Assembly (NCBI RefSeq): GCF_020686945.1 | Contig: NZ_JAJEPR010000011.1 | Coordinates: 1 to 64,000 of the forward strand | Origin: Limivivens faecihominis | Lineage (GTDB): Bacteria; Bacillota; Clostridia; Lachnospirales; Lachnospiraceae | Length of the DNA: 64,000 bases | Reading direction: 5' to 3' | Shown here: piece after piece, positions 7,642-15,168 of the stretch | Numbering within the stretch: position 1 is the stretch's first letter | Layout: each line of letters begins with the position of its first letter | Notes under the pieces: generated by a model | Databases searched by the model: none | Told to the model about the DNA's origin: nothing | What the model saw: only the letters and a program-made list of their open reading frames with translations | Made by a program: the position numbers and the translations under genes

Positions 7642-8820
7642 CTACAAGACAGGAGTTTTGAAGAAGGCGGAAACTTTTGCTCCCACTTCGGTATTTTCAA
7701 TCCTCAGATAACCGTTATGGTGTTCACAAAGTAGCTTACAAATATATAACCCAAGTCCGAAATGCTCGGAATGGTTGCTTTCCCCTGTGAAGTACGGATT
7801 TGCGGCTTTTTGTAGGCTGTCTTTATCAAAACCATTCCCATCGTCCGATACGGAAAGCAGCAAACCGTTGTCATGCAAGGCGAAAGATATTGTTACCAAA
7901 GTACGGGCATACCGCACAGCATTAGAAATCAAGTTGTTGCATACCTGTGAGATAAATGCACTGTCAAGAGATAGCTGCAAAATAGGGATGTCATTTTGTA
8001 AAATCAACTCTTTTCCGTTTTTCGTACAAACGATTTTTGCGCTGTCATATAAAGAAGATACCAACGGTTGCAAGTCAATCAACTTGTAATCCGGCTGCGT
8101 ATCTTCCATACGCCTAAGATTGCTCATACTGCTCACATAGTTTTCCATACGGGAAATATGCTTTCCCATTGTGGCGGCGGTTTCCCTCGTTTGGGAATTG
8201 TCGCTGGCTTGCAGCATTTCATTATAGCCTTTTAGTACCGTCAGAGGGGTACGCAAATCGTGAGCAAAAGCGGCGTTGAGTGCTTTTCTTTCTTCAACTT
8301 GCCGCCACATTTTAGAGAAATTATCCGCAAGGGTTGTCCGCATGATTTCAAAGGACGCGCAAAGCTGCCCCAATTCATCGTTGCTGTCATAGTCGATTGA
8401 AAAGTCCAAATCATTGTTCGCTATTTTTTCAGAAGCCGCCCGCAGTTCAGCAAGCGGTTTTTTCAGTTTATTTTTGTAAAACAATAGCGCAGCCGCTATG
8501 ATACAGAATGCAGAATAAATAGGGGGTGTAACGGTTGGCAACAAATCTAATATAGCAAGCAATTGTTCGTCTTGTTCGTTCAAGACAGGCAGCTCCTTAT
8601 AAATATAAGTCCCTTCTCCCAAACGTTCCCCCTGTTCATTCGTCAAGTAGTATTTTTCGCCAGTATTAGGGTACTTTTCATTGATTTTATCGGCGACAGT
8701 TTCACATACAGAAGCAGTCATAATTGATAGGGCAAGAGCGAACATAACAAAGAGAACAATATAGAGTACAAGACTTTTACGCAGAGATAAATTTTGTACG
8801 GGTCGCATTATTTTAACCAT
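7642..8820 (-). CDS. Sensor histidine kinase
   Basis: 392 aa. Two membrane segments (about 16-38 and 98-115) flank an extracytoplasmic loop of about 60 residues; HAMP follows (about 118-175), then HisKA with the phospho-acceptor His in FAHDLRTPL (about 190) and a HATPase_c domain with NLISNAVRYA, DDGNGFD and GLGLYICK. It should phosphorylate the response regulator encoded just upstream. Start ATG 8820 overlaps the regulator gene; an alternative ATG at 8808 forms a TAATG stop/start overlap. Controlling the adjacent ABC genes is the likely role. Confidence 0.9.
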   Translation of the reverse strand: MVKIMRPVQNLSLRKSLVLYIVLFVMFALALSIMTASVCETVADKINEKYPNTGEKYYLTNEQGERLGEGTYIYKELPVLNEQDEQLLAILDLLPTVTPPIYSAFCIIAAALLFYKNKLKKPLAELRAASEKIANNDLDFSIDYDSNDELGQLCASFEIMRTTLADNFSKMWRQVEERKALNAAFAHDLRTPLTVLKGYNEMLQASDNSQTRETAATMGKHISRMENYVSSMSNLRRMEDTQPDYKLIDLQPLVSSLYDSAKIVCTKNGKELILQNDIPILQLSLDSAFISQVCNNLISNAVRYARTLVTISFALHDNGLLLSVSDDGNGFDKDSLQKAANPYFTGESNHSEHFGLGLYICKLLCEHHNGYLRIENTEVGAKVSAFFKTPVL

Positions 8821-9482
8821 TTATATCCGCACCCCCAAACTGTTTCAATATATACCCGGTCTGTATATGCCGCAATCTTTGTTCGTATCCTGCGGATATG
8901 CTCTGCCACAACGCTGCTGTCGCCCTCGCTGTCATAACCCCAAATACGCTCATAAATCCGTTCTTTATCAAAGACCTGTCCCGGATTTTGAGAAAGCAGT
9001 TCCACAATATCAAATTCCTTTTTTGCAAGACCGACACGCTTATCGCCAAAGAACAAGCAACGTTCCGAATAGTCAATCGTCAAATCACCGGAAAACTTGA
9101 CTTGCGCTTCAAAGTTGTGTCGCGCTTCCCGGCGCAGATGAGCGCACACCCGCGCTTCAAGTTCCATAAGTGAAAAGGGCTTCACAATGTAATCGTCGCC
9201 GCCAACAGCAAATCCGTTTACCTTATCTGTATCTTCGATTCGGGCAGTCAGAAAAAGGATTGGGCAGGATATGTGATCGCGGATACGCTTGCAAACCTCT
9301 AACCCGTCCGTTCCGGGCATATTGATGTCAAGCAAAATAATATCCGGTTGTTTTTCCACTTGCTTTAGTGCTTCTGCACCATTGGAAGCAGGCAAGACAC
9401 GAAAGCCCTTGCTTTCAAAAAAGCTGCCGAGCATAGAAACAATATCGCTTTCATCGTCAGCAATCAGTATCTTTGCATTCAT
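8808..9482 (-). CDS. OmpR/PhoB-family response regulator
   Basis: 224 aa from ATG 9482, eight bases after AGGAGG. A GTG at 9491 would overlap that ribosome binding site and is less likely. The receiver domain has the acidic pair in ADDESD, the phospho-Asp in LLDINMPG and the Lys in VKPF. The C-terminal winged helix (FDIVELLSQNPGQVFDKERIYERIWG ... ETVWGCGYKW) is of the Trans_reg_C type. It is paired with the overlapping kinase gene. Confidence 0.92.
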   Translation of the reverse strand: MNAKILIADDESDIVSMLGSFFESKGFRVLPASNGAEALKQVEKQPDIILLDINMPGTDGLEVCKRIRDHISCPILFLTARIEDTDKVNGFAVGGDDYIVKPFSLMELEARVCAHLRREARHNFEAQVKFSGDLTIDYSERCLFFGDKRVGLAKKEFDIVELLSQNPGQVFDKERIYERIWGYDSEGDSSVVAEHIRRIRTKIAAYTDRVYIETVWGCGYKWLK

Positions 9483-9524
9483 TATGCTCACCTCCTAACA
9501 GCAAATATAGCAATCCTTTTTCAA

Positions 9525-9710
9525 TTATTTATCTATTTTCCGAAAGTCTTTTGTACGAGCATCCATAGGCTTCTCCGCAGTTTTAGGGAGCAGCCAAACA
9601 CCGGCCATTTTCACAGCGCCGAGGATACGCCCTCCGGCACAATAATAATTTACCCTACGAGGTGTCACGCCCCACTTTTCGGCAGCCTCTTTCAATGTCA
9701 TATAGTCCAT
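9525..9710 (-). CDS. Small HTH (excisionase/MerR-like) protein
   Basis: 61 aa with an N-terminal helix-turn-helix, MTLKEAAEKWGVTPRRVNYYCAGGRI, like HTH_17 or excisionase proteins. It follows a good promoter (9731-9759) and a GGAGG, and leads the RR-HK-ABC operon. It could autoregulate the operon or help recombination; the sequence does not decide. Confidence 0.75.
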   Translation of the reverse strand: MDYMTLKEAAEKWGVTPRRVNYYCAGGRILGAVKMAGVWLLPKTAEKPMDARTKDFRKIDK

Positions 9711-9730
9711 TTCGCACCTCCACAGGATAT

Positions 9731-9759
9731 ATTATAGTTCTCTACCTCGAATAATACAA
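9731..9759 (-). promoter_or_regulatory. Promoter of the HTH-RR-HK-ABC operon
   Basis: On the minus strand TTGTAT (9759-9754), a 17-bp spacer and TATAAT (9736-9731) stand upstream of the ATG at 9710. The divergent XRE gene starts at 9858, so 9711-9857 is a shared control region. An imperfect inverted repeat (ACATTCTCAT with ATGTAGAATG, about 9813-9845) near the XRE start is a possible operator. Confidence 0.65.
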
Positions 9760-9857
9760 GTTAGAGCCTACACGGATGCGAAATAAAATACTACTTAATG
9801 TAAAATCTCATTACATTCTCATAATTCAACCCGAAATGTAGAATGATATAGGGTGAT

Positions 9858-10220
9858 ATGAGAATGAACCAAGATGAAAGAAGGTTTGACTTTCACGGCC
9901 TCGGAGCGGCTCTCAAACGAGCCAGAGAAGAAAAGGGCTGGACACAAGCCTATGTTGCGGAATTAGTAGACCGTGACTCCCGTACCATTATGAATATTGA
10001 GAACAAAGGTCAGTATCCCAGTTTCGACCTTTTTGTTAAACTCATTACTATGTTTGACGTTTCAGTTGACCAGTTTATTCATGCGGACGGAGGGGCAAGG
10101 TCAAGCTCTTGCAGAAAACACATTGATGTGCTGCTAAACTCCATGAATGAAAAAGAGCTTGTCGTGATAGAAGCCACAGCCGAGGGCATTAAGAAAGCCA
10201 GAGAAACGGAGGATGCGTAA
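9858..10220 (+). CDS. XRE-family transcriptional regulator
   Basis: 120 aa, one of few plus-strand genes in layer 2. The Cro/C1 HTH spans about 15-72 (LGAALKRAREEKGWTQAYVAELVDRDSRTIMNIENKGQYPSFDLFVKL), followed by a short helical tail. It is divergent from the two-component/ABC operon and likely represses it or itself. The stop codon lies inside its own terminator hairpin. Confidence 0.85.
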   Translation: MRMNQDERRFDFHGLGAALKRAREEKGWTQAYVAELVDRDSRTIMNIENKGQYPSFDLFVKLITMFDVSVDQFIHADGGARSSSCRKHIDVLLNSMNEKELVVIEATAEGIKKARETEDA

Positions 10221-10243
10221 GAAAAGCGTGACCTCCGTTTTTT
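10205..10243 (+). terminator. Rho-independent terminator of the XRE gene
   Basis: ACGGAGG (10205-10211) pairs with CCTCCGT (10231-10237), followed by seven T. The XRE stop codon TAA lies in the loop. Confidence 0.8.
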
Positions 10244-10285
10244 TGCGCCATGTAGCGGAAGCGCACGAAACGGCAAGCAATTCGG

Positions 10286-10353
10286 GTGTGGCCACACTCC
10301 GAAATTTTTGCTGGCCGCAGGCCCGCAAAAATGCTTGTTGGGGAGCTCCCCAA
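10286..10353. other. Cluster of palindromes between convergent XRE and relaxase genes
   Basis: Three structures follow each other: perfect palindrome GTGTGGCCACAC (10286-10297); hairpin TTTTTGC (10305-10311) with GCAAAAA (10325-10331); and 16-bp palindrome TTGGGGAGCTCCCCAA (10338-10353). Palindrome copy 10364-10386 comes directly after. The A- and T-rich arms fit termination of the relaxase operon; a role in transfer is also possible. Confidence 0.5.
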
Positions 10354-10363
10354 ACCCGCTGGA

Positions 10364-10386
10364 CTTCGGGACAAATTGTCCCAAAG
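10364..10386. repeat. 23-bp palindrome, copy 3
   Basis: CTTCGGGACA, aat, TGTCCCAAAG; it ends 36 bp downstream of the relaxase stop codon. Confidence 0.85.
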
Positions 10387-10422
10387 TTCCGGCGCTATGC
10401 GCCTGTTATCTGCGGCCTGTCG

Positions 10423-11835
10423 CTACCGCTCCTGGGCCTTATTTTCCCGCCCGTCTGTCACGCCGAGCAGATGATCTATGTTCGCTTTGACCGCCACAGT
10501 CTGCCGCATATCCGCCTGGGCCTTGCGGTATTCCGCATAGAGGGCTTTTTTCTTTCCCGCCAATTCCTGGCGGGACTTTTTCATATCCGCCATCTTTGGC
10601 AATTTTGCCCCGTCCAAAAGCTCATTCATAGTAGCCCGGGCCGCCCGGTAAGTAGCAAGCTCCGTCTCATGCTCCGACAGATACTTTTTACTGTACCGGG
10701 CCGCTTTGTAACCATCAAACACAGGCCGGGTTTTTGCGTAGTCCACAGTAGCCGCCATGAGCCCGGAGGTCTTTTCCAGCTCCGCCTCCGTTTGCCGCAA
10801 TTCCTCGGACAGTGCGTGAAAACGCTCTACTGCCTTTTCTGTACTGGCCGCCAGCGCGTCATAGTCCATCAAATCCTTTTCCCGCAGGTACTGGAGCGCA
10901 GCAGCCATCTGTTTCAGATTGTAAACCTTGGCCCACCGTTCATAGGCCGGGCCCTTGCCCTGTGCCATGCGCTCTTGAATGTCTATAATCAGATTGACAC
11001 GCCGGGCAGGAGCCGGAGCCTCCTGCGGGAGCTCCGGGATCGGACGCTCCCCGGCAATCACAGCCCGGATGTCCTCGGGATCAAAACCATCCCCGAGGGT
11101 AGATGCCCGCAGGCGGGTGGGCTTATCCTGCCCGGGAGCAAGGAAGGAGATCACACCGCCACGGCCATGCTTTACCAGAAAGCCGGACTCCTCCATAAGC
11201 CTCAGAAACGCCGGAAAATCGGCGGGCTGTTTTTGCAGAGACTCCACGATGGCCAGCCGCACCCGCTGTTTTGCAGAGGGCGGCTTTTCCCCAATCCACT
11301 GGCCATAATGGAGATACCGGCCCTTGCTGTGCTGTTTTGGATTTTGGATCACAGAGAGGTCATGCTCAATGCACACCCGGTCAGAGAGCCGCCGCAGGGC
11401 AAAGCTGGAGCCGATAAAATTATGGAACTTCCGAGAGCGGTCAAAGGCCGTTGAATTAAAATAAATGTGATTGTGGAGGTGGCCCTTGTCTGTGTGGGTG
11501 CAGACAAAAAACTGATACTTTCCCTTCGTCCAGCGCATGGCTGTTTCATAGCCAACCTGGTTGGCCTCCTCCGCTGTCACTTCGCCGGGCGGGAACGCCT
11601 GCCGGATTTGAAAAAACAGGGCTCCACGCTCTACGGCCCGGCCTGTTTCCGCCTGGTACTGGCTCTTTACCAGCAGAAACTCAGCGGGAGCCGTGGCCGG
11701 ATCGCAGAGGTATGAGGACAGGGCTCCCAGCTTTTTCGGATTAAGCCCATAGTCAAAGCGTTCCTCCATTGTCTGGACAGCGCCTTTCCCAGCCGCCACC
11801 TTGTAGGGCCGGATATAAGTTGTAGCCGTGGGCAC
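10423..11835 (-). CDS. Conjugative relaxase (MOBP-type)
   Basis: About 470 aa. The relaxase core holds the metal-binding motif CTHTDKGHLHNHIYFNS (about 115), i.e. HxDxxHxHN, and an upstream YLCDPATAPAEF region typical of clostridial MOBP relaxases. The C-terminal half is a long coiled coil. It should nick the transfer origin and lead the strand to the VirD4 pore. The start is uncertain: GTG at 11835 lies one base after AGGAGG, TTG at 11847 is the alternative, and no ATG fits. MobC is encoded at 12362-12709, and the CD1845-like gene between them has its own promoter. Confidence 0.9.
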   Translation of the reverse strand: MPTATTYIRPYKVAAGKGAVQTMEERFDYGLNPKKLGALSSYLCDPATAPAEFLLVKSQYQAETGRAVERGALFFQIRQAFPPGEVTAEEANQVGYETAMRWTKGKYQFFVCTHTDKGHLHNHIYFNSTAFDRSRKFHNFIGSSFALRRLSDRVCIEHDLSVIQNPKQHSKGRYLHYGQWIGEKPPSAKQRVRLAIVESLQKQPADFPAFLRLMEESGFLVKHGRGGVISFLAPGQDKPTRLRASTLGDGFDPEDIRAVIAGERPIPELPQEAPAPARRVNLIIDIQERMAQGKGPAYERWAKVYNLKQMAAALQYLREKDLMDYDALAASTEKAVERFHALSEELRQTEAELEKTSGLMAATVDYAKTRPVFDGYKAARYSKKYLSEHETELATYRAARATMNELLDGAKLPKMADMKKSRQELAGKKKALYAEYRKAQADMRQTVAVKANIDHLLGVTDGRENKAQER

Positions 11836-11885
11836 ACCTCCTTCCAAAAGAAAACGGCGGCTGTCCGTCCAGCCGCCGCAGGGGA

Positions 11886-11908
11886 CTTCGGGACAAATTG
11901 TCCCAAAG
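11886..11908. repeat. 23-bp palindrome, copy 4
   Basis: CTTCGGGACA, aat, TGTCCCAAAG; two bases after the stop codon of the gene at 11911. Confidence 0.85.
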
Positions 11909-11910
11909 CG

Positions 11911-12198
11911 TTATCCTGTGATAAAACTCTTTAGCGAGTAGTTGAGACTGTCCAGCTTGTCAATGAGCCACTCCGCCACAGCGGGCAGGCCAAAGGGCGA
12001 AACAGCAAAGGCGATCACAAGCCCCTGTATGCCCCAGCGATCCCCCGTGAATAAAGCAAACAGGGCTCCGATCAGACAGAGAAAGGACAGGGCGCAGAAC
12101 ACCCATGACGCAAAGGAAAAAGCAAAATTCAATACTGCCACAAGGAGCGTGAGGGCCAGAACAAAGGGGGCCGCTAAAAGTTTCAGAATGATCCGCAT
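11911..12198 (-). CDS. CD1845-like membrane protein
   Basis: 95 aa from ATG 12198 with AAGGAGG upstream; longer frames lack a ribosome binding site. Two or three hydrophobic helices (LLAAPFVLALTLLVAVLNFAFSF, VFCALSFLCLIGALFALF, GLVIAFAVSPFGLPAVAEWL) precede a short polar tail. It resembles the CD1845 family of ICE proteins (from memory). Its location before the relaxase gene suggests a part in the transfer machinery at the membrane. It has its own consensus promoter at 12247-12275, the same module that drives the recombinase. Confidence 0.75.
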   Translation of the reverse strand: MRIILKLLAAPFVLALTLLVAVLNFAFSFASWVFCALSFLCLIGALFALFTGDRWGIQGLVIAFAVSPFGLPAVAEWLIDKLDSLNYSLKSFITG

Positions 12199-12246
12199 CG
12201 CTTGATACCTCCTTGAAAAGTGTGGTTTATGGTTCCTTACATGATA

Positions 12247-12275
12247 ATTATACCTCTGTCCGGGAGGGACAACAA
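12247..12275 (-). promoter_or_regulatory. Duplicate of the recombinase promoter, driving the CD1845-like gene
   Basis: On the minus strand TTGTTG (12275-12270), 17 bp, TATAAT (12252-12247). The 40 bp 12247-12286 match 3381-3420 with two changes, both in the spacer. A palindrome copy is 21 bp upstream of the -35. Confidence 0.75.
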
Positions 12276-12296
12276 GGATGCCTCCGGCTTTCAGCA

Positions 12297-12319
12297 CCTC
12301 GGGACAAATTGTCCCGAAG
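12297..12319. repeat. 23-bp palindrome, copy 5
   Basis: CCTCGGGACA, aat, TGTCCCGAAG; between the mobC stop codon and the duplicated promoter. Confidence 0.85.
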
Positions 12320-12361
12320 TAGTGAAAACCGGGGAGCGGCATACGCCACTCCCCGGCAGGA

Positions 12362-12709
12362 TCAGAGTTCTACCAATGCGGAGAGCTTTTTCAGCAGATC
12401 GGACAGCGGCCCCCACAGGGCGGCATAGTCCCGTTGCAGAGCGGCGATCTCCTCGGGATAAATCCCGCCGTAGGTGTTGGCCTGGATCGCCACTTGATTG
12501 AGGTTGTTTGAGCACCGCCGCTGGAGCGATACCAGCTCCCGGACGGGCGAGAGGTCAACATGGAGCACATAGCCATTGAGGGCCATTTTCCGCATATAGG
12601 CCCCCATATTGCGGATGCCCGCCTCGGCCATGCGCTGTTGAATAAGGGCCTGCTCCTCCTCGGACACCATCACATGGAGATGGATCGGGCGGCGGCGTTT
12701 CTTTGTCAT
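12362..12709 (-). CDS. mobC: MobC-family relaxosome protein
   Basis: 115 aa. A basic start (TKKRRRPIHLHVMVSEEEQALIQQRM) leads into a ribbon-helix-helix-like DNA-binding part; the C-terminal half contains LQRRCSNNLNQVAIQANTYG, the conserved signature of the MobC/bacterial mobilization family. MobC proteins bind near oriT and help the relaxase nick. The ATG overlaps the stop of the upstream small gene (ATGA), so they are coupled. Confidence 0.85.
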   Translation of the reverse strand: MTKKRRRPIHLHVMVSEEEQALIQQRMAEAGIRNMGAYMRKMALNGYVLHVDLSPVRELVSLQRRCSNNLNQVAIQANTYGGIYPEEIAALQRDYAALWGPLSDLLKKLSALVEL

Positions 12710-12876
12710 CGTTCCTCCCGTTCCCGGCTTCGGCGCTTGTGGGGCGGTTCCTTAACCTTATCCAGCTCCTTTTCCTCCGGGGGCGGGGCCTGGTTATTGA
12801 GAACGCCATCCAGCATATTGTAATTGTGCTCGGTGGCGATCTCCGCACTTTTCATCGGGTTATATCTTTCTTCCAT
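12706..12876 (-). CDS. Small DUF4316-like protein
   Basis: 56 aa, ATG at 12876. It contains NYNMLDGVLNN, a motif also present in the layer 1 protein at 62145 (NYNMIDNVLNN), which I associate with DUF4316. The rest is charged and disordered (PPPEEKELDKVKEPPHKRRSR). It overlaps mobC by four bases. A co-transcribed mobilization accessory role is inferred. Confidence 0.7.
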   Translation of the reverse strand: MEERYNPMKSAEIATEHNYNMLDGVLNNQAPPPEEKELDKVKEPPHKRRSREREER

Positions 12877-12886
12877 ACAAATCCTC

Positions 12887-13486
12887 CTATCGGTCGCCCC
12901 GGTCGGGGGCCTTTTTCTTGTGAACAGGATCGCCCCGGCTGGCCTCGGCCAGAGCCCCGGCCTCCTTCATCTGCCGGGCAATCGAAAGGGGCCTGTCCTC
13001 GCTTTTCCGGGATAATTCAGAAATAACGGGGGCAGGACGGAGCTCATAGTCGGACGCCTCCTTTTCGGTCAGCGGCCTCGTATAAGTCAGATGCCCCCAT
13101 GCCAGAAATGCGCCGCCCTCCACCGGGATGCGGCGGTCATAGTTGACGATCTCATCCGGGGCATTGTGGGGTGGTTTGGGGAATGTCCCGATGTCCACAG
13201 GCCGCTGGGTAGAGTAATACTTGTAAAAGCCGGGGGCCTCGGTCTGCACGATCCCCACATGGTAAAGCCGCTGATAGTCCTTTACCCGGTCTGAAAAATC
13301 CTGTTCCATAGCGGCCAGATCGTTGCCGTAATGTCCCCATTCATACTGCCGCTGGCCGTTCTTATCATCGTAACAGGCCCATGTGACATAGGGGGATGGG
13401 GCTGTGGGATGATGCCCCAGCGCAAAGCCCCTGCCATTTTCCAGCATCACAGCCTTCAAAATGGAATAGCCTTGATTTTTGTCCAC
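12887..13486 (-). CDS. Conserved ICE accessory protein, 199 aa
   Basis: The protein starts MDKNQGYSILKAVMLENGRGFALGHHP and contains YVTWACYDDKNGQRQYEWGHYG and KYYSTQRPVDIGTFP, which I recognise as a recurrent module of clostridial conjugative elements, sometimes fused into large polyvalent proteins. There is no signal peptide or membrane segment; the tail is charged. Biochemical function is unknown. It lies between the MobC cluster and the 13500 gene with 10-14-bp spacers, so it is in the same operon. Confidence 0.65.
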   Translation of the reverse strand: MDKNQGYSILKAVMLENGRGFALGHHPTAPSPYVTWACYDDKNGQRQYEWGHYGNDLAAMEQDFSDRVKDYQRLYHVGIVQTEAPGFYKYYSTQRPVDIGTFPKPPHNAPDEIVNYDRRIPVEGGAFLAWGHLTYTRPLTEKEASDYELRPAPVISELSRKSEDRPLSIARQMKEAGALAEASRGDPVHKKKAPDRGDR

Positions 13487-13499
13487 AAATACACCTCCT

Positions 13500-14456
13500 T
13501 CATCGTGTCATATCCTTTTCCGTTTTCCGGGCAAAGGGCTGGAGCTGGTAAGGGCTCTGCCCATCCTCCGGGCGTAAAAACTCCATCCGGCCCGCCGCAT
13601 AGATGGCATTTTTCGTAAGCTGTCTCTGCCATGCCCCCTGGCTGGGAGCCCACTTAAAACCGTTGCTTTTCAGTTCCCGCCGCTGTTCCTCCGATGGCTT
13701 TTCCTCAAAAAAGAGCTGCAAGCGGTTTTCTCCTTCGTTGATTTCCGCCCGGCCCCCGGGAAAGGCCCAACCCGAATATTCCGACTGGCTTTTCAAATCC
13801 TCAATGCGCTGGCGTGTGCGGCGGATGTTGGCATTGTTGTTGGTAAGCAGATAGGACGGATAGGGTACGGGATTTTTGCGCCAGTCGGATGCCATAGAGG
13901 ACTGGAGCTTTCCAATTTCCTCGGCGGACAGGACGGGACAGCCCTCCAGTGTTTTATGCTTGCGGTAGTAGGCATTGACGGTTTTCATTTCCTCCTGCAT
14001 GGCCTCCAGCCCTGCCAGCTTTGCCTCCAGCTTTTCCACAGCCCGGTCATCGTCTGCGCTGATCCCGCCCATACCTGTTGAGCGCACCTTATCCAGCAGG
14101 CCCTCGATCTGCATATATTCGCCCATGTTCTTATCCCGGGCGGCGTTCTGCTTTTCCTTTTTCCGCACCGGGAAGTTGGAGCCTCCGGCGATGAGGATGG
14201 AGGGTACACGGGCGTCTATGAGATTGCTCTGGTTGATGTTCTCCGCCAGCTTGCGGGCATAGCGATCTATGAGCCCGTCAATCTTTTCGTGGTACATGGG
14301 ATCGACACGCCCTTTCTGCTGTTCCCCGAGGGCATAGGCCCGATCCACCATTTCACGGTAAGCGGCGGTAGCGGAGCCGGGAACATAGTCGGAAAAGCTG
14401 TTGGCGTTTTTGGCACGCCGGGCGGCCTCCTCATTGATGGGGTAATATTTCGGCAT
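13500..14456 (-). CDS. Conserved ICE protein of unknown function, 318 aa
   Basis: ATG at 14456 after GAGGAGGAATT. Landmarks are YYPINEEAARRAKNANSFSDY, ARVPSILIAGGSNFPVRKKEKQNAARD, a coiled-coil middle and a C-terminal FFEEKPSEEQRRELKSNGFKW followed by AWQRQLT. The last motif recurs in polyvalent ICE and phage proteins. Soluble; no enzyme motif that I can name. It follows the Cys-rich genes and precedes mobilization genes, so a role in DNA processing or protection during transfer is plausible but unproven. Confidence 0.65.
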   Translation of the reverse strand: MPKYYPINEEAARRAKNANSFSDYVPGSATAAYREMVDRAYALGEQQKGRVDPMYHEKIDGLIDRYARKLAENINQSNLIDARVPSILIAGGSNFPVRKKEKQNAARDKNMGEYMQIEGLLDKVRSTGMGGISADDDRAVEKLEAKLAGLEAMQEEMKTVNAYYRKHKTLEGCPVLSAEEIGKLQSSMASDWRKNPVPYPSYLLTNNNANIRRTRQRIEDLKSQSEYSGWAFPGGRAEINEGENRLQLFFEEKPSEEQRRELKSNGFKWAPSQGAWQRQLTKNAIYAAGRMEFLRPEDGQSPYQLQPFARKTEKDMTR

Positions 14457-14481
14457 AATTCCTCCTCTCAGAAAGCAGGGA

Positions 14482-14504
14482 CTTCGGGACAAATTGTCCC
14501 AAAG
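14482..14504. repeat. 23-bp palindrome, copy 6
   Basis: CTTCGGGACA, aat, TGTCCCAAAG; 25 bp upstream of the ATG at 14456. Confidence 0.85.
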
Positions 14505-14618
14505 TCCCGCTGTATGGATGTTGACAGCATCGGGGCAAACGGGGCCATACCGTAGAATGATACGGCAGGCCAACGGAACGGCCCCGGAAAGCCTTGCTAT
14601 AAGCGGGTTTTGCAGGCC

Positions 14619-14987
14619 CTAATTGTCAACGGATGCACCCCGCTTTTTCCGCATATATTCCCGTTGCTGGCAGCGGTGGGCTTTCTTTGCACAGGCCGCC
14701 GAACAGTACGCCTGCCGCCTGTCCGGGGCAACGGCCCCGCCGCAGACCGGGCATATCTTAAAATCCGGCCTTGGGCCCTCGCTCATAAGGGACGCTTCCA
14801 GCGCCGGATCAAGGGGCAGAACAGACTCCCGGAAATAGCGGCAGTATGATCCCGTCCAGCATTTACCCAGCATATAGCAATCGCTATCCAGCGGCAGGCA
14901 GCCGTATTCCCGGTCATAGTTGGCGCACCATGTTACCACAAGAGAGCGGATCGCTGTCTTTTCCTTGCGTGTCAGTTCACGGGACAA
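14619..14987 (-). CDS. Cysteine-rich VLP-type protein
   Basis: 122 aa with nine Cys. The N-terminal part (ELTRKEKTAIRSLVVTWCANYDREYGCLPLDSDCYMLGKCWTGSYCRYFRE) fits the Cys_rich_VLP family of clostridial ICEs; the C-terminal CPVCGGAVAPDRRQAYCSAACAKKAH looks like a treble-clef zinc binding site. Probably a small zinc protein binding nucleic acid or partners. It sits between the 14992 and 13500 genes in the same transcription direction. Confidence 0.75.
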   Translation of the reverse strand: MSRELTRKEKTAIRSLVVTWCANYDREYGCLPLDSDCYMLGKCWTGSYCRYFRESVLPLDPALEASLMSEGPRPDFKICPVCGGAVAPDRRQAYCSAACAKKAHRCQQREYMRKKRGASVDN

Positions 14988-14991
14988 TCCA

Positions 14992-15168
14992 TCACCTCCC
15001 GCCAGCCCCGGCCTTCAAAAGCTCCTTGTAGCAGGACACACAGGCGATCCCCCGCCAGTAACAGCAGCCATAACAGGCGGAGCCCCTGGGCGGCCTGTTC
15101 TCAGCGGGAGCCTGGGGACGGGGTTTTTCTTTCATCATTCGTTCAAAGGGACTGCTGGTAAAATTCAT
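14992..15168 (-). CDS. Small Cys-rich protein, 58 aa
   Basis: ATG at 15168, GGAGG upstream, overlapping the stop of the DUF4366 gene (ATGA). Five Cys are arranged as CYGCCYWRGIACVSCY, suggesting metal binding, after a Pro-rich N-terminus. Unknown function. Coupling to the DUF4366 membrane protein suggests co-production. Confidence 0.6.
   Translation of the reverse strand: MNFTSSPFERMMKEKPRPQAPAENRPPRGSACYGCCYWRGIACVSCYKELLKAGAGGR

Noticed and set aside
10213..11454. Plus-strand 413-codon open frame
   Set aside because: It is antisense to the relaxase gene, which has the conserved HxDxxHxH motif. The frame is rich in Pro, Arg and Leu and shows no family pattern; long antisense frames are expected in GC-rich DNA.
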